From contig JAUSBJ010000045.1 in the NCBI GenBank assembly GCA_030652035.1, positions 1 to 64,000 of the forward strand: a stretch of 64,000 nt of DNA, in the 5' to 3' direction. Under the pieces are notes generated by a model. The model saw only the letters and a list, made by a program, of their open reading frames with translations, made no database searches and was not told where the DNA came from. Below, one piece after another: positions 28,032 to 39,560 of the stretch (position 1 is the first letter of the stretch; each line of letters opens with the position of its first letter). The stretch is from Sulfurimicrobium sp. (GTDB taxonomy: Bacteria > Pseudomonadota > Gammaproteobacteria > Burkholderiales > Sulfuricellaceae). Both the position numbers and the translations under genes were made by a program.

Positions 28032-28802
28032 TCAGCGAATGATGCCGCGAGTGGATTTGGCCAGGAATTCAAGCAACAAAGCGATTTCCGGGATTGACTG
28101 GCTCTGCTCAGCCAACGCCAGTTTGGCCTCGTTCAGGCTCAGGCCCGACTTGTAAAGGGACTTGTAGGCGCGCCGCAGGGCCATGATGGCATCGGCTGAA
28201 AAACCACGCCGTTTCAACCCCTCCGAGTTGATTCCGTGCGGCGCGGTGGGATTGCCGCCGACGGTCACATAGGGCGGCACATCCATGGTGATCACAGAAC
28301 TGATGCCGGTGATGCAGTGTGCTCCAATATGGCAAAACTGATGCACGCCGGTGAAACCGCCAAGAATGGCATAATCGTCAACCGTGACATGCCCCGCCAG
28401 GGTGGCATTGTTGGCAAAAATGGTATTGTTGCCAACCTGGCAATCGTGGGCAAAATGCACATAGGCCATGACCCAGTTATCGTTCCCAAGGCGCGTCACG
28501 CCGACGTCTTGCGCCGTTCCGAGATTTAAAGTGCAGAATTCACGGATGGTGTTGCGGTCGCCGATTTCAAGGCGGGTTGGCTCTCCTGCATATTTCTTGT
28601 CCTGCGGCACTTCTCCCAGACTGGAGAACTGGAATATCTTGTTGTCACGGCCAATCCGGGTATGGCCAGAAATCACCACATGCGGACCGATCCATGTGCG
28701 GTCGCCAATCTCAACGTGCTCGCCAATCAGCGAATAGGCGCCTACAGCTACGCCTTCGCCGAGCCGGGCTGCAGGATGAATGATCGCGGTAGGATGAATC
28801 AT
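28032..28802 (-). CDS. lpxA: UDP-N-acetylglucosamine acyltransferase
   Basis: A 256-residue left-handed beta-helix acyltransferase catalysing the first step of lipid A synthesis from UDP-GlcNAc and hydroxyacyl-ACP. Hexapeptide repeats run from [16 protein letters not shown]; the catalytic His lies in the [18 protein letters not shown] segment. The C-terminal helical part starts about residue 195. The ATG at 28802 has AAAGGA 5 nt upstream; the ATG at 28808 is too close to it. It follows fabZ by 9 nt. Confidence 0.96.
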   Translation of the reverse strand: MIHPTAIIHPAARLGEGVAVGAYSLIGEHVEIGDRTWIGPHVVISGHTRIGRDNKIFQFSSLGEVPQDKKYAGEPTRLEIGDRNTIREFCTLNLGTAQDVGVTRLGNDNWVMAYVHFAHDCQVGNNTIFANNATLAGHVTVDDYAILGGFTGVHQFCHIGAHCITGISSVITMDVPPYVTVGGNPTAPHGINSEGLKRRGFSADAIMALRRAYKSLYKSGLSLNEAKLALAEQSQSIPEIALLLEFLAKSTRGIIR

Positions 28803-28811
28803 GACCATCCT

Positions 28812-29258
28812 TTAAACGATGTCGCGCTTGGCGCACATCAGTTCAGCCTCAGCCACAATCTCTCCGTCCACCTTGGCCTCTGCCTTGAATTTCCAGATGC
28901 CGCGCATATTGCGCAGGATCTCGACATGCAGATGCAACTGGTCGCCTGCGGTGACGGGTTTCTTGAAACGTGCATTATCGATGCCGACAAAATAGAACAC
29001 GGAATTTTCGTCCGGCATCGAACCCATGGTTCTGAACGACAGGATGCCCGCCGCCTGTGCCAGCGCCTCCATGATCAGCACGCCCGGCATCACCGGATGG
29101 TGCGGGAAGTGGCCCTGGAAAAAAGGTTCGTTGATGGTCACGTTTTTCACTGCCACGATGGTTTTTCCCGGCTCGCATTCCAGCACCCGGTCCACCAGCA
29201 GGAAGGGGTAGCGGTGCGGCAAATGCGCCATGACTTCATGAATGTTCATGCTGCTCAC
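28812..29258 (-). CDS. fabZ: 3-hydroxyacyl-ACP dehydratase FabZ
   Basis: A 148-residue hot-dog-fold dehydratase for fatty acid elongation. It has the [16 protein letters not shown] start, the active-site His in [21 protein letters not shown] with its Glu, and the usual length. I chose the GTG at 29258, which overlaps the lpxD stop as GTGA and has AAGGA 7 nt upstream; the ATG at 29249 is too far from that site. FabZ and LpxA/LpxD compete for hydroxyacyl-ACP, which fits the shared operon. Confidence 0.95.
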   Translation of the reverse strand: MSSMNIHEVMAHLPHRYPFLLVDRVLECEPGKTIVAVKNVTINEPFFQGHFPHHPVMPGVLIMEALAQAAGILSFRTMGSMPDENSVFYFVGIDNARFKKPVTAGDQLHLHVEILRNMRGIWKFKAEAKVDGEIVAEAELMCAKRDIV

Positions 29259-30307
29259 GATTTCTTCCTTTCGAGTTCTGCAATCTTTTGTTCCAGATGG
29301 CGGATCTTGTCCGCCATGCTGTCGAGGTGGCGCAGGTGCGCCGCATTTTTCAGCCATTGCTCGTGCGAGGAGAATGGCATCGCCGAGGTATAGGCACCGG
29401 GCTTGGTAATGGATTTGGTGATCAGTGTCCCGGAAGAGACCGAAACATTGTCGGCAATCTGCAAATGCCCAAGAATCATGCCCGCGCCGCCAACGGTGCA
29501 ATTGCGCCCGATTCTGGCGCTGCCCGCGATCCCGACGCAACCCGCCATGGCACTGTGTGCGCCAATATGGACGTTGTGTGCGACCTGAATCAGGTTGTCC
29601 AGCTTCACCCCTTCCTCGATCACCGTATCCTCCAGCGCCCCTCGGTCAATGGTGGTATTTGCGCCGATTTCGACGTCATCACCGATCAACACCCGGCCGA
29701 TCTGCGGGATTTTCAGCCAGCGGCCTTCTTCATGCGCAAGACCAAAGCCGTCTGCGCCGATCACGGCGCCGGAATGAAGGATCACGCGTGCGCCCAACTG
29801 ACACTGTTGATAAATTACTACCCTGGGGTACAGGAGGGTATCTTCGCCAATTGCGACCTGGTCGCCAATAGAACAACCCGCACCGATCTTGACGCGCTCA
29901 CCAATTCTAGCTCCGCGCCCGATATGCACGAATGGGCCAATGGAAGCGCTGGCCGCAATAACAGCATCCGGCTCTATCACTGCCGTAGGATGAATCCCTG
30001 CGATGGCAGGCTCAAACGGATTGAGCAGTGCAGCTACCTTGGCAAAATAGGCAGAGGGGTTATTACTGATTATGCGTGGCTTCTGCGTTGCCTCGCGATT
30101 TTCCTGATTCAGGATAACTGCGCCCGCCTGGGTAGCATCGAGCTGCCGCTTCAGACGTGTTGTAGCAAAAAAACTGATGTTTCGTGGCCGCGCCGTTTCC
30201 AGCGCGGCCACTTGATCAATCTGGAGCTGGGTATCGCCTAGCAACTCGCCACCCAGGCGAGCCACAATTTCACCCAGCGTATATGTATGCTCAATGCCGA
30301 CGCTCAC
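29255..30307 (-). CDS. lpxD: UDP-3-O-acylglucosamine N-acyltransferase
   Basis: A 350-residue LpxD: an N-terminal uridine-binding domain (about 1-105, with [16 protein letters not shown]), a hexapeptide-repeat beta-helix (about 108-300) and a C-terminal helix with coiled-coil character ([20 protein letters not shown]). The catalytic His lies in [15 protein letters not shown]. It adds the second hydroxyacyl chain in lipid A synthesis. It sits 44 nt after ompH. Confidence 0.96.
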   Translation of the reverse strand: MSVGIEHTYTLGEIVARLGGELLGDTQLQIDQVAALETARPRNISFFATTRLKRQLDATQAGAVILNQENREATQKPRIISNNPSAYFAKVAALLNPFEPAIAGIHPTAVIEPDAVIAASASIGPFVHIGRGARIGERVKIGAGCSIGDQVAIGEDTLLYPRVVIYQQCQLGARVILHSGAVIGADGFGLAHEEGRWLKIPQIGRVLIGDDVEIGANTTIDRGALEDTVIEEGVKLDNLIQVAHNVHIGAHSAMAGCVGIAGSARIGRNCTVGGAGMILGHLQIADNVSVSSGTLITKSITKPGAYTSAMPFSSHEQWLKNAAHLRHLDSMADKIRHLEQKIAELERKKS

Positions 30308-30351
30308 GGACTGTTCCTGATGAAAAACCGGCCGGAAGTCCAGCCCGGATT

Positions 30352-30852
30352 TTACTTTTCTGAAAGCGCCTTGAGCACTTTCTCGGTCACATCGATACGA
30401 TGACTGGCGTACACAGCTTCCTGCAGAATAAGGTCGAACTTCTCGCTCTCGGCAATGGCGATGATCGCCTTGTTGGCACGCTCCTGAACGGCAGAAAGTT
30501 CCTCGTTGCGGCGCAGGTTGAGATCTTCACGGAACTCGCGCTGGGAACGCTGAAAATCCCGGTTAAGGTTAGCCAGGTCGCGCTCCTTGTTGCGGCGTTC
30601 GGTCTCACTGATCGTTACGCCTTCCCGTTCCAGATATGCCTGCAGATCCTTGGCCTGTTTCGCCATCTTTTGCAGTTCCTGATCGCGGACGGCAAACTCT
30701 TTCTCCAGCTTTTTCTGCGCCTTCTGGGCAGGTGCCGCCTCGCGGAACACGCGCTCGGTGTTAACAAAACCAATCTTGAATTCGGTAGCGGCAGCCACGG
30801 CACCAATGTGCATCAGTGACAGGGCAAGTATCGTCATGCCAATCTTTTTCAC
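30352..30852 (-). CDS. ompH: OmpH/Skp periplasmic chaperone
   Basis: A 166-residue Skp-like chaperone for outer-membrane proteins: signal peptide ([22 protein letters not shown]), then [18 protein letters not shown], a long coiled coil rich in charged residues (about 45-130) that forms the tentacles, and a C-terminal beta strand. It lies between bamA and lpxD, as in most betaproteobacteria, and probably hands clients to BamA. Confidence 0.93.
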   Translation of the reverse strand: MKKIGMTILALSLMHIGAVAAATEFKIGFVNTERVFREAAPAQKAQKKLEKEFAVRDQELQKMAKQAKDLQAYLEREGVTISETERRNKERDLANLNRDFQRSQREFREDLNLRRNEELSAVQERANKAIIAIAESEKFDLILQEAVYASHRIDVTEKVLKALSEK

Positions 30853-30869
30853 TTCAATTCTCCTAAATC

Positions 30870-33146
30870 TTAAAATACGGTACCCATTTGGAACTGGAAC
30901 ACTTCGGTCTTGTCATTTTCTTTCTTGTTGAGCGGGCGCGCCAGACTGAATTTCAGCGGGCCGATGGGGGAAAACCAGCTCAGCGACAGACCGCCTGCAT
31001 AGCGCATCTCACCAACATCGATTTTATCGCCCTTGCCAAACACCATGCCGCCATCCACGAACACACCCAGACGCACAGATTTGTCGGTAGTCAATCCGGG
31101 GAAGGGGAACATCAGTTCTGCCGTGCCCACGATCCGGCTGGTGCCCCCTACCGCATTATTGAATTCATCGCGCGGTCCAAGTGAACTGGTGCGGTAGCCA
31201 CGAACCGAGCCTATACCGCCCGCGTAGAAATTCTTGAAGAAAGGCAGCGTCTTGTTGCCATAGCCATCGGCATAACCCACTTCTCCATTCAGCAACAAGG
31301 TATATTTTTTGGCAAAAGTTTGCAGATGCTGGTGCTGATACGAAACCTTGTAATACTCAAGATCCAAACCCGGCAGCCCGACTTCGCCATATACGCGCTG
31401 CAAACTACCGCTCGTAGGATAAAGAAGGCTATCGCGTGTATCGCGCGCCCAGCCAAGATCCGCACGTGCGGTTTTGACGCTGTCACCAAACAGGTTTACA
31501 AAATCGATGAAACGTTGTGCGCTGTTTTCATTAACAGTGGTATCAATTTTTTCCAGCGCCAGCCCCATGCTGACTGTATCTTTCTCGTTCAAAGGAATAC
31601 CAAAGCGAATGCCGCCGCCCAGTGTCGAGGTTTTATAACTACTGATCGTCGACAGTCGCGACGGATTGAGATCGCGCTTGTAAACATCGAAACCACGACT
31701 TACACCATTATCGGTGAAATACGGGTTGGTATAGGACAGCGAGTAAATTTTGTTGATGCTGCCGCTGTTGATTTGCGCGGCAAGAAAATTACCGCTGCCG
31801 AACACGTTCTGTTGAGAAATGGATCCACTCAGCACAATACCCTGCGAACTGGAAAATCCGGCACCCGCCATGATGCTTCCAGTCGGCTTTTCGGTCACGC
31901 TGTAATTCAGGTCCACCTGGTCCGTAGTTCCTGGAACAGCGGGCGTTTCAACGTTGACATCGGAAAAATATCCCAGCCGTTGCAGCCTTTCGCGCGAGCG
32001 GGTGATCTTGTCAGCCGCATACCAACCACCCTCGATCTGGCGCATTTCGCGCCGCAGCACTTCATCGCGGGTCTTGGTATTGCCGGCCATGTTGATACGC
32101 CGCACATAGACGCGACGCCCCGGATCCAGAAAAAAGGTGAAGGCTGCCGTTCCTTTTTCCTTGTTGATTTCAGGAACCGCGTTGACGTTGGCGAAGGCGT
32201 ATCCGTCATTACCCAGGCGATCGCTGATAGCCTTGCTGGACTCGGTCAGTTTTTCGCGAGAAAAAACATCACCGGCTTTCACCTTGATCAGCTTATTGAG
32301 ATCCTCTTCCGGCGCCAGCAACTCTCCCGCCAGCTTGACATCGGAAATCGTGTACTTTGTACCTTCATATACATTGATGGTGATGTAGATATCGTTCTTG
32401 TCGGGCGAAATCGATACTTGAGTGGATGCCACATTGAATTCGAGATAACCGCGGTTCAGATAAAAGGAACGCAACGTTTCCAGATCCGCAGACAACTTCT
32501 GCTTGGAATACTGGTCATTTTTGCTGTACCAGGTCATCCAGCCCGAGGTGGATAGCACGAACTGCTCAAGCAATTCCTTTTCCTTGAAGGTTTCATTGCC
32601 CACAATGTTGATCTGCTTGATCTTGGCGATTTCGCCTTCAGAAATATCGAAGCTGATCGCTACGCGGTTTCGCTCCAGCGGCGTTACCGTGATAGTAATC
32701 GTCACGCCATACTTGCCGCGGCTGAAATATTGCCGCTTCAACTCCTGCTCGGCGCGATCGAGCAAAGCCTTGTCAAAAATCTTGGATTCTGCCAGGCCGG
32801 CCATTTTAAGGCCATCCTTGAGCTGGTCCTTGCTGAATTCCTTGCTGCCGACAATATCCACCTGGGCAATGGCTGGACGTTCCTGCAGCACCACCACCAG
32901 CACACCATTATCCGACTCCAGGCGCACATCCTTGAAGAAGCCGGTAGCATAAAGCGCCTTGATCGCTGCAGCAGCCTTTTCATCGTCCAGCGTATCCCCA
33001 ACCTTGACCGGCAGATAGCTGAATACCGTGCCCGCTTCGGTACGCTGAATGCCTTCAACGCGGATATCCTTGACCACAACGGGTTCAACGGCAGCAGCTG
33101 AAGTCGCGTACAGAGCGGCGATCAGTAACGGGATGTTTTTTTTCAT
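30870..33146 (-). CDS. bamA: Outer-membrane assembly factor BamA
   Basis: A 758-residue protein: signal peptide (to about residue 20), five POTRA domains (about 22-420; first VKDIRVEGIQRTEAGTVFSYLPV), and a C-terminal 16-strand barrel with the GSVRGYRTSSLGPRD motif and a final Phe (FQFQMGTVF). BamA folds and inserts outer-membrane beta-barrels. It overlaps the rseP stop by one base (TAATG) and precedes ompH by 17 nt. The lipoprotein partner BamC is encoded at 53292-54419. Confidence 0.96.
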   Translation of the reverse strand: MKKNIPLLIAALYATSAAAVEPVVVKDIRVEGIQRTEAGTVFSYLPVKVGDTLDDEKAAAAIKALYATGFFKDVRLESDNGVLVVVLQERPAIAQVDIVGSKEFSKDQLKDGLKMAGLAESKIFDKALLDRAEQELKRQYFSRGKYGVTITITVTPLERNRVAISFDISEGEIAKIKQINIVGNETFKEKELLEQFVLSTSGWMTWYSKNDQYSKQKLSADLETLRSFYLNRGYLEFNVASTQVSISPDKNDIYITINVYEGTKYTISDVKLAGELLAPEEDLNKLIKVKAGDVFSREKLTESSKAISDRLGNDGYAFANVNAVPEINKEKGTAAFTFFLDPGRRVYVRRINMAGNTKTRDEVLRREMRQIEGGWYAADKITRSRERLQRLGYFSDVNVETPAVPGTTDQVDLNYSVTEKPTGSIMAGAGFSSSQGIVLSGSISQQNVFGSGNFLAAQINSGSINKIYSLSYTNPYFTDNGVSRGFDVYKRDLNPSRLSTISSYKTSTLGGGIRFGIPLNEKDTVSMGLALEKIDTTVNENSAQRFIDFVNLFGDSVKTARADLGWARDTRDSLLYPTSGSLQRVYGEVGLPGLDLEYYKVSYQHQHLQTFAKKYTLLLNGEVGYADGYGNKTLPFFKNFYAGGIGSVRGYRTSSLGPRDEFNNAVGGTSRIVGTAELMFPFPGLTTDKSVRLGVFVDGGMVFGKGDKIDVGEMRYAGGLSLSWFSPIGPLKFSLARPLNKKENDKTEVFQFQMGTVF

Positions 33147-34513
33147 TATTGGCCGGAAAGCAAACGGTTAATATCGTTGTAAAAGGCGAAAGCCATGAGC
33201 GCCATCAATAGCGCCATCCCGGCCTGCTGGCCGATTGCCATGGCACGCTCAGAAACAGGGCTTCCCTTCAGGATTTCGGCCATATAATACATCAAATGCC
33301 CGCCATCCAATAAGGGGATGGGCAACAAATTGAGCACGCCCAGACTGATGCTGATCAACGCCAGAAAGCTCAGATAAGGCAGCCAGCCCATGTGCGCCGA
33401 CTGGCCGGCATAATCTGCAATCGTAATAGGCCCGCTGATGTTCTTGAGCGACACCTGCCCCACCACCATACGACCCAGCATATTCAGGCTGAACACCGAG
33501 GTATCCCAGGTTTTGTGCAGCGCCGCACCCAGCGCCTTGAACGGCGGGTAACGCACTTCCGTCAGGAGCTTTTTACCCAGTTCGGCATCCAGCTCCGGCG
33601 CTGCACCAATTTTCCCCACCATCTTGCTCTGTTCGGTCGCGGCAGAAGGCGTCACGTGTATTTCCAATAACTGTTTGCCGCGCTGAATTTCAAATGCAAG
33701 GGCACGCTCCGGATGATCTCTCACCCACTGCACCAGATCTTCCCAGCGAGCCACAGCCTTGCCATTGACAGCTGTGATTTCATCTCCTGTCTGCAGGCCG
33801 GCCTTCTCCGCTGCCCCATCTGGCACCAGCTTGCCGATGACTGGACGCACCAAAGGACGGAAATGAGTCAATCCCAATTTCTCAAGGAAATCGCCATCCA
33901 GATCCTCTGCCGTCAGGCTCGCGGTTTCCAGAACACGAAACTGGATTTCACCGCGATCATTGCGGGTCTCGATTTTCACGCCCTGCTTGCTCATGACCAG
34001 CTTGAGCAACAACCAGCGCGCATCCTGCCAGGTCACCACGGCCTCCCCGTCAATCAAAGTCATCACTTCTCCCGGCTGGAAACCCGCCACAGCTGCCGGG
34101 CTGCCGGGAGCGGGCTGGCCCAGCACAGGCTTCAAGCCCGGCACCCCGCTAATGAACAGGAACCAGTACAAGACAATGGCTAGCAGGAAATTGGCCACCG
34201 GCCCGGCCGCCACAATCAGGATGCGCCGCCACACCGATTGCCGGTTGAAGGCGCGCGGCAATTCATGCGCCGCCACCTCGCCTTCGCGCTCGTCCAGCAT
34301 CTTGACGTAGCCTCCCAGAGGGAAGGCGGCCAAAGCCCATTCCGTGCCGTCGCCGCCGGATTTCCAGACCGCCAGGGGCTTGCCGAAGCCGATCGAAAAG
34401 CGCAGCACTTTCACGCCGCACCAGCGCGCCACCCAGTAGTGCCCCAGCTCGTGCACCACGATCAGGACGCCCAGGGCCAGGGCAAATGCGGCAAGGGTAA
34501 AAAGCAGGCTCAT
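33146..34513 (-). CDS. rseP: RIP site-2 metalloprotease RseP
   Basis: A 455-residue intramembrane zinc protease with the HExxH motif in [15 protein letters not shown] (about 17-31), two PDZ domains (about 115-205 and 206-290) and the second metal motif [12 protein letters not shown] (about 395). It cleaves anti-sigma RseA-like proteins and signal-peptide remnants in the envelope stress pathway. It is coupled to dxr (ATGA overlap at 34510-34513) and to bamA. Confidence 0.95.
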   Translation of the reverse strand: MSLLFTLAAFALALGVLIVVHELGHYWVARWCGVKVLRFSIGFGKPLAVWKSGGDGTEWALAAFPLGGYVKMLDEREGEVAAHELPRAFNRQSVWRRILIVAAGPVANFLLAIVLYWFLFISGVPGLKPVLGQPAPGSPAAVAGFQPGEVMTLIDGEAVVTWQDARWLLLKLVMSKQGVKIETRNDRGEIQFRVLETASLTAEDLDGDFLEKLGLTHFRPLVRPVIGKLVPDGAAEKAGLQTGDEITAVNGKAVARWEDLVQWVRDHPERALAFEIQRGKQLLEIHVTPSAATEQSKMVGKIGAAPELDAELGKKLLTEVRYPPFKALGAALHKTWDTSVFSLNMLGRMVVGQVSLKNISGPITIADYAGQSAHMGWLPYLSFLALISISLGVLNLLPIPLLDGGHLMYYMAEILKGSPVSERAMAIGQQAGMALLMALMAFAFYNDINRLLSGQ

Positions 34514-35742
34514 GTTTTAAGTGAGGCGTGAAGAGTGAAAGGTGAATGGCTGATCTTTCCCTGACTGTGAACGCTTTGCATAGCGATTTCGCGCGCCAGT
34601 TGATCGGCTTGCTGAACATCTTCCAGGCAATTCACCGGCGCTGCGCTGATCTGCTCCAGCGCATGCTCGATCACGGACGGAATGCCGAGGAATGGGAGTT
34701 TTTCATCGAGGAAAGCCGCCACCGCCACTTCATTGGCAGCATTGAGAATCGCCGGAGCAGTCCCGCCAGAGCGCAGGGCCTGATAGGCCAGATCAAGGCA
34801 GCGGAAGCGCGTCATGTCCGGCTCCTCGAAATCCAGGCGGGCAATCTTGAACAGGTCGAGCGGCGCAACCCCGGCACCAATACGATCCGGAAAGCCCAGC
34901 GCATAAGCAATCGGCGTGCGCATGTCAGGATTACCCAACTGGGCGAGCACTGAACCATCTGCATACTCCACCATGGAGTGAATCACGCTCTGGGGGTGAA
35001 CCACCACCTGGATACGATCGGCAGGAGCATCGAACAGCCAGTGCGCTTCGATGACTTCAAGCCCCTTGTTCATCATGCTGGCGGAATCCACGGAAATCTT
35101 GCGCCCCATCGACCAGTTGGGGTGGGCGCAGGCCTGCGCCGGCGTCACGTATTCCAGATCGGACAATGCCTTGCTGCGGAAGGGGCCGCCGGAAGCCGTG
35201 AGCAGAATGCGCGTCACGCCGACCGCACTCAGTCCGCGCCCGAAATCGCGCGGCAGGGACTGGAAAATGGCATTGTGTTCGCTGTCAATCGGCAGAAGCT
35301 CCGAGCCACTTTCCCGCACCGCATCCATGAATACGCGACCGGACATTACCAAAGTCTCTTTATTCGCGAGCAGAATCTTCTTGCCCGCGCGCGCCGCAGC
35401 CAGCGATGGGCGCAAACCCGCAGCACCGACAATTGCAGCCATGACGCTATCCACCTGGGGCAGGGATGAAACCCGCTCCAGCGCCCCAACCCCGTGCAAC
35501 ACCTCGGTCGCGAGGCCCGCCGCAGCAATTCTCTTGTGCAGTTGCTGCGCAGCATCCTCGTCCAGCAATACCGCGAATTCCGGTTCGAATTGCAGGCATT
35601 GCTGGAATAATTTGTCGACCTGGGTATTGGCAGTTAGCGCGACCACCCGGAACAGGCCAGGGTGACGTGCAATGACATCCAGAGTGCTGACGCCAATCGA
35701 TCCGGTGGAACCGAGCACGGTAATTTTTTGTTTATCAGGCAT
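34510..35742 (-). CDS. dxr: 1-deoxy-D-xylulose 5-phosphate reductoisomerase
   Basis: A 410-residue Dxr converting DXP to MEP with NADPH in the isoprenoid pathway. It has the N-terminal nucleotide fold [21 protein letters not shown], the [12 protein letters not shown] motif, the metal/substrate block [11 protein letters not shown], and ASGGPFR. The normal C-terminal domain ends near ...[12 protein letters not shown]; the last ~14 residues are encoded by a 7-nt tandem repeat (34521-34548) and look like an accidental extension. It lies 3 nt after cdsA. Confidence 0.95.
   Translation of the reverse strand: MPDKQKITVLGSTGSIGVSTLDVIARHPGLFRVVALTANTQVDKLFQQCLQFEPEFAVLLDEDAAQQLHKRIAAAGLATEVLHGVGALERVSSLPQVDSVMAAIVGAAGLRPSLAAARAGKKILLANKETLVMSGRVFMDAVRESGSELLPIDSEHNAIFQSLPRDFGRGLSAVGVTRILLTASGGPFRSKALSDLEYVTPAQACAHPNWSMGRKISVDSASMMNKGLEVIEAHWLFDAPADRIQVVVHPQSVIHSMVEYADGSVLAQLGNPDMRTPIAYALGFPDRIGAGVAPLDLFKIARLDFEEPDMTRFRCLDLAYQALRSGGTAPAILNAANEVAVAAFLDEKLPFLGIPSVIEHALEQISAAPVNCLEDVQQADQLAREIAMQSVHSQGKISHSPFTLHASLKT
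34521..34548. repeat. Heptad tandem repeat overlapping the dxr 3' end
   Basis: Four exact 7-nt units with a conserved GTGA core: GTGAGGC, GTGAAGA, GTGAAAG, GTGAATG. It lies inside the dxr frame, just before its stop, and encodes an atypical tail in Dxr. Confidence 0.65.
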
Positions 35743-35745
35743 GAT

Positions 35746-36534
35746 TCAGAAAGACCCAGAAGCAAAATATACAGCTGCGGCCAGCGGGAGAGCCGCCGTC
35801 ATTCCATCCAAGCGGTCCAGCACGCCCCCATGCCCAGGCAGAATATGGCCACTATCCTTGATCCCCGCCTGTCGCTTGAGCCAGGATTCGAACAGGTCTC
35901 CCACCACGCTCAGGCTTGCCATGGCCAGCACCAGAATAAAACCCGGGAAAGGAACGCCCAGAATGCTTTCCATCCAAACCCACAGCGCACCATACAGAGC
36001 CACGCCCAGAAGGCCGCCGACAACACCCTCCCAGGTCTTGCCCGGACTGATGGAGGGAGCAAGCTTGTGTTTCCCGAACGCACGCCCTGAAAAATAGGCG
36101 CCAATGTCAGCCACTGCCACCACCGCCAACAGGCCGAACAGCAGCGCTGGGCGCATGGCATGAAAATCCATCAGGGCAAACCAGGTAGGAAACAGAACCA
36201 TCCACCCCGTTGCAGCCAGCAGAGCAGGATGGCGCACCTTCCAGCCCAACAGCAGCCAGGGAAAAACCAGCAGCAGCCAGAAGGCTACGGCAAGGAGGTA
36301 GGCCTCTTCCACTCGCGCGTTCAGGGCAAAAAAAGACAAGCCTAAAACAATGGTCAAAAGCAGATAAGCCCATCGTCCGGCTTTTGGGTAGGCGGCCATA
36401 GCGCCCCATTCCCAGGCGCCGATGGCAATAACACCCAGGGTCAGCCAGCCCCAGTACAGGCTAGGCAGGAAAAAAAGCCCGAACAGCACACCGAACAGCA
36501 AGGCGATAGCGGTGATCACCCGAGTTTTAAGCAT
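35746..36534 (-). CDS. cdsA: Phosphatidate cytidylyltransferase
   Basis: A 262-residue polytopic membrane enzyme making CDP-diacylglycerol, the precursor of phospholipids. About seven hydrophobic segments are visible. The CdsA signature is complete: [12 protein letters not shown] followed by [32 protein letters not shown]. It overlaps the uppS stop by 8 nt. Confidence 0.95.
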   Translation of the reverse strand: MLKTRVITAIALLFGVLFGLFFLPSLYWGWLTLGVIAIGAWEWGAMAAYPKAGRWAYLLLTIVLGLSFFALNARVEEAYLLAVAFWLLLVFPWLLLGWKVRHPALLAATGWMVLFPTWFALMDFHAMRPALLFGLLAVVAVADIGAYFSGRAFGKHKLAPSISPGKTWEGVVGGLLGVALYGALWVWMESILGVPFPGFILVLAMASLSVVGDLFESWLKRQAGIKDSGHILPGHGGVLDRLDGMTAALPLAAAVYFASGSF

Positions 36535-37282
36535 GGCTCGTCAATTGCTCGCTGGTGCGCCCGAAACGGCGTTCGCGCTGCTGGTAGGAATGAATCGCCC
36601 GGTCGAGCTCGGCCGCATTGAAATCCGGCCACAACACTTCGGTGAAATAGAGCTCCGAATACGCCAGTTGCCACAACAGGAAATTGCTGATGCGCTCCTC
36701 TCCACCCGTGCGAATGAACAAATCAGGTTCAGGCGCATAAGGCATGCAAAGGTAGGGCTGCAAATCGGCCTCGACAAAACCGGCAGCCAGCTCGGGGCGG
36801 GCTTTCAGCATGGACTGCACGGCCTGCATGATATCCCAGCGCCCACCGTAGTTGGCGGCGATGGTCAAGGTCAGTTTGGCGTTATTCTCTGTAAGCTTTT
36901 CTGCCTTACGCACCAGATCGACCAAGCGAGGCTCAAAGCGGGAAAGATCCCCGATAACCTTGAGGCAAACACCGTTCTGGTGGAGTTTGCTGACTTCTTT
37001 TTCCAGGGCCAGCATGAAAAGCTGCATCAGGAAGGAAACTTCCTCTTCCGGACGGCGCCAGTTTTCACTACTGAAAGCAAACAGGGTGAGATATTCGACG
37101 CCGCGTTCGATACAGTATTTGACCATCTCCCGAACCGTCTCCAGGCCGCGTTTGTGGCCCATTACGCGCGGCAAGTGGCGTTTTTTTGCCCAACGGCCAT
37201 TGCCGTCCATGATGATGGCGATATGCCGTGGGATGTGCGACACCGCAGGAATTTCGCGGGTCGAGCTTTTTAAATGTAGCAC
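36527..37282 (-). CDS. uppS: Undecaprenyl diphosphate synthase
   Basis: A 251-residue cis-prenyltransferase making the undecaprenyl carrier for peptidoglycan. Motifs: [16 protein letters not shown] near residue 22, [18 protein letters not shown], and [23 protein letters not shown]. The start is a GTG at 37282, giving an N-terminus like that of related betaproteobacterial proteins. frr ends 10 nt upstream. Confidence 0.95.
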   Translation of the reverse strand: MLHLKSSTREIPAVSHIPRHIAIIMDGNGRWAKKRHLPRVMGHKRGLETVREMVKYCIERGVEYLTLFAFSSENWRRPEEEVSFLMQLFMLALEKEVSKLHQNGVCLKVIGDLSRFEPRLVDLVRKAEKLTENNAKLTLTIAANYGGRWDIMQAVQSMLKARPELAAGFVEADLQPYLCMPYAPEPDLFIRTGGEERISNFLLWQLAYSELYFTEVLWPDFNAAELDRAIHSYQQRERRFGRTSEQLTSHA

Positions 37283-37292
37283 TGGATATGGC

Positions 37293-37850
37293 TCAAATGG
37301 CCATCAGTTCGGTTTCTTTGACCTGCAGCATTTTATCCACTTCCGCCACGTAGCGGTCAGTGATTTTCTGAATGTCATCCTGCGCACGGCGATCATCATC
37401 CTCGCTGATCTCCTTGTCCTTGAGCAGATCCTTGAGGTGGGCATTGGCATCACGGCGGATGTTGCGGATCGCCACCTTGGCGCCCTCGCCTTCATGCTTG
37501 ACCACCTTGATCAGTTCGCGGCGCCGCTCCTCGGTCAAGGCAGGCATCGGCACACGGATCAGGTCCCCCTGGGAAGACGGGTTGAGCCCAAGATCTGAAT
37601 CGCGGATAGCCCTTTCCACAGCCCCGACCATTTTCTTTTCCCACGGCGCAACACCGATGGTGCGCGAGTCGATCAGGGTCACGTTGGCGATCTGATTGAT
37701 GGCCGTCGCACTGCCATAATAGTCGACCATCACGTGATCCAGAATGCCGGTATGGGCGCGTCCGGTGCGCACTTTGGCCAGATCTGCCTTGAGTGCCTCA
37801 AGGGACTTCTGCATTTTCTGTTCAGCAGTTTTTTTAAGGTCTGAAATCAT
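37293..37850 (-). CDS. frr: Ribosome recycling factor
   Basis: A 185-residue protein, the standard length, with the family patterns [40 protein letters not shown] and the C-terminal coiled-coil helix. It splits post-termination ribosomes together with EF-G. It lies between pyrH and uppS. Confidence 0.97.
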   Translation of the reverse strand: MISDLKKTAEQKMQKSLEALKADLAKVRTGRAHTGILDHVMVDYYGSATAINQIANVTLIDSRTIGVAPWEKKMVGAVERAIRDSDLGLNPSSQGDLIRVPMPALTEERRRELIKVVKHEGEGAKVAIRNIRRDANAHLKDLLKDKEISEDDDRRAQDDIQKITDRYVAEVDKMLQVKETELMAI

Positions 37851-37891
37851 GTTCTAGTATCCTTCAGTCTTGCAACCCCCAAAGGGGCTGC

Positions 37892-38608
37892 CTAACAATA
37901 TACCCGCGTACCTTCGTCCTCGCCCATGACCACCCGCTTGAGCGCGCCCGGTTTGAAGATGCTGAACACGGCAAGCGGCATGCTCTGATCGCGGCACAGG
38001 GCCAGTGCGGTCGCATCCATGACCTTGAGATTGCGGGCAATCGCTTCGTCGAAACTGAGTTGCTGATAGCGCATGGCTTCCGGGTTGGTTTTCGGATCAT
38101 CTGTGTAGACGCCGTCCACCTTGGTGGCCTTGAGCACGATTTCCGCCCCGACCTCCATGCCGCGCAAGGCGGCGGCGGTATCGGTAGTAAAAAACGGATT
38201 GCCTGTGCCGGCACCGAAAATCACCACCTTGCCTTCTTCCAGATAGCGGATAGCCTTGCCGCGAATATAGGGCTCGGCTACCGCCTCGATGGCCAATGCG
38301 GTTTGCACCCGGCTCACCAAGCCGATTTGGCGCATGGCGTCCTGCAACGCGAGGGCATTCATGACCGTGGCCAGCATGCCCATGTAATCTGCGGTGGCGC
38401 GATCCATGCCGGCAGCGCCGGGGGCCACGCCACGAAATATATTGCCGCCACCGATGACCACCCCCACCTGCACACCCATGCGCACCACTTCGGCCACTTC
38501 CCCGACGATGCGATCGATGGTGGGACGATTGATACCGTAACTGTCCTCGCCCATCAGGGCTTCGCCGGACAACTTGAGCATAATGCGCTTGTAGGCGGGG
38601 GCGGTCAT
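37892..38608 (-). CDS. pyrH: Uridylate kinase
   Basis: A 238-residue hexameric UMP kinase of the amino-acid-kinase fold: [14 protein letters not shown] at the N-terminus, [30 protein letters not shown], and [15 protein letters not shown]. It makes UDP for nucleotide and envelope synthesis. It starts 3 nt after tsf in the rpsB-tsf-pyrH-frr operon. Confidence 0.97.
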   Translation of the reverse strand: MTAPAYKRIMLKLSGEALMGEDSYGINRPTIDRIVGEVAEVVRMGVQVGVVIGGGNIFRGVAPGAAGMDRATADYMGMLATVMNALALQDAMRQIGLVSRVQTALAIEAVAEPYIRGKAIRYLEEGKVVIFGAGTGNPFFTTDTAAALRGMEVGAEIVLKATKVDGVYTDDPKTNPEAMRYQQLSFDEAIARNLKVMDATALALCRDQSMPLAVFSIFKPGALKRVVMGEDEGTRVYC

Positions 38609-38611
38609 GGC

Positions 38612-39490
38612 TTACACCTTCGCTGCGGCTGCGACTTCAGCGGCGTAATCCACCACTTTCTTCTCGATGCCCTCACCCACCACAAACATCGTGAATGCGC
38701 TCACAGTGGCTTTCTTGGAAGCCAGCAGCTTTTCCACGGTCTGGTCCGGGTCCTTGACGAAAGGCTGGCCCATCAGGGTCACTTCCGCCAGGTATTTGGC
38801 AATACGGCCTTCCACCATTTTGGCGATGATGTCGGCTGGCTTGCCGGATTCGGCTGCCTGGGCGGAGAAAATCTTGCGCTCGTTTTCCAGCAGCTCCGCA
38901 GGCACTTGGTCCTTGGATACGCAAACCGGCTTGCTGGCGGCGATATGCATGGCGATATCCTTGCCCAGTTGCTCGTCGCCACCGGTGCTGTCCACCATCA
39001 CGCCAATGCGTGTGCCGTGCAGATAGGTGGTCAGCTTGCCGGAGGTTTCGGCGCGCACCAGACGGCGCAGGGCGATGTTCTCACCCAGCTTCATGATCAG
39101 GGCCTGGCGGGTTTCTTCCACGGTCTGGCCGGAAGGCAGCTTGGCAGCGGTCAGCGCATCGATGTCTTCAATGCCCTGCTCTGCAACCATTTGCGCCAGT
39201 GCCTTGGCGAAGGCGGCAAAATCTTCGTTTTTGGAGACGAAGTCGGTTTCGCAGTTCACTTCCACCAGCGCACCCTTGTGGCCGTCAGCGCTGATGAAAC
39301 TGCCCACGATACCCTCAGCAGCCACACGGCTGGCCGCCTTGTTAGCCTTGGCGCCACTCTTGATCCGCAGCAGCTCTTCCGCCGCTTTCAAGTCGCCATC
39401 CGTCTCGGTCAGCGCCTTCTTGCATTCCATCATGCCCAAGCCCGTCAGCTCGCGCAGTTCTTTAACCATACCCGCGGTAATGTCCGCCAT
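38612..39490 (-). CDS. tsf: Elongation factor Ts
   Basis: A 292-residue EF-Ts, the nucleotide-exchange factor for EF-Tu: [29 protein letters not shown], with the functional [14 protein letters not shown] motif. The ATG at 39490 has AGGAG 6 nt upstream; the TTG at 39496 overlaps that site and was rejected. It is separated from rpsB by a hairpin. Confidence 0.97.
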   Translation of the reverse strand: MADITAGMVKELRELTGLGMMECKKALTETDGDLKAAEELLRIKSGAKANKAASRVAAEGIVGSFISADGHKGALVEVNCETDFVSKNEDFAAFAKALAQMVAEQGIEDIDALTAAKLPSGQTVEETRQALIMKLGENIALRRLVRAETSGKLTTYLHGTRIGVMVDSTGGDEQLGKDIAMHIAASKPVCVSKDQVPAELLENERKIFSAQAAESGKPADIIAKMVEGRIAKYLAEVTLMGQPFVKDPDQTVEKLLASKKATVSAFTMFVVGEGIEKKVVDYAAEVAAAAKV

Positions 39491-39523
39491 TTTCAACTCC
39501 TAAATTTCTTGAAATACCCAAAG

Positions 39524-39550
39524 CTAAAAAAAGGGGCTTCCGCCCCTTTT
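39524..39550 (-). terminator. Attenuating terminator between rpsB and tsf
   Basis: Minus strand: AAAAGGGGC, a short GGAA loop, GCCCCTTTTTTT, i.e. a strong stem followed by a T-run, between the rpsB stop and the tsf start. A partial terminator at this position would lower tsf expression relative to rpsB. Confidence 0.8.
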
Positions 39551-39560
39551 CTGCGGAAGA

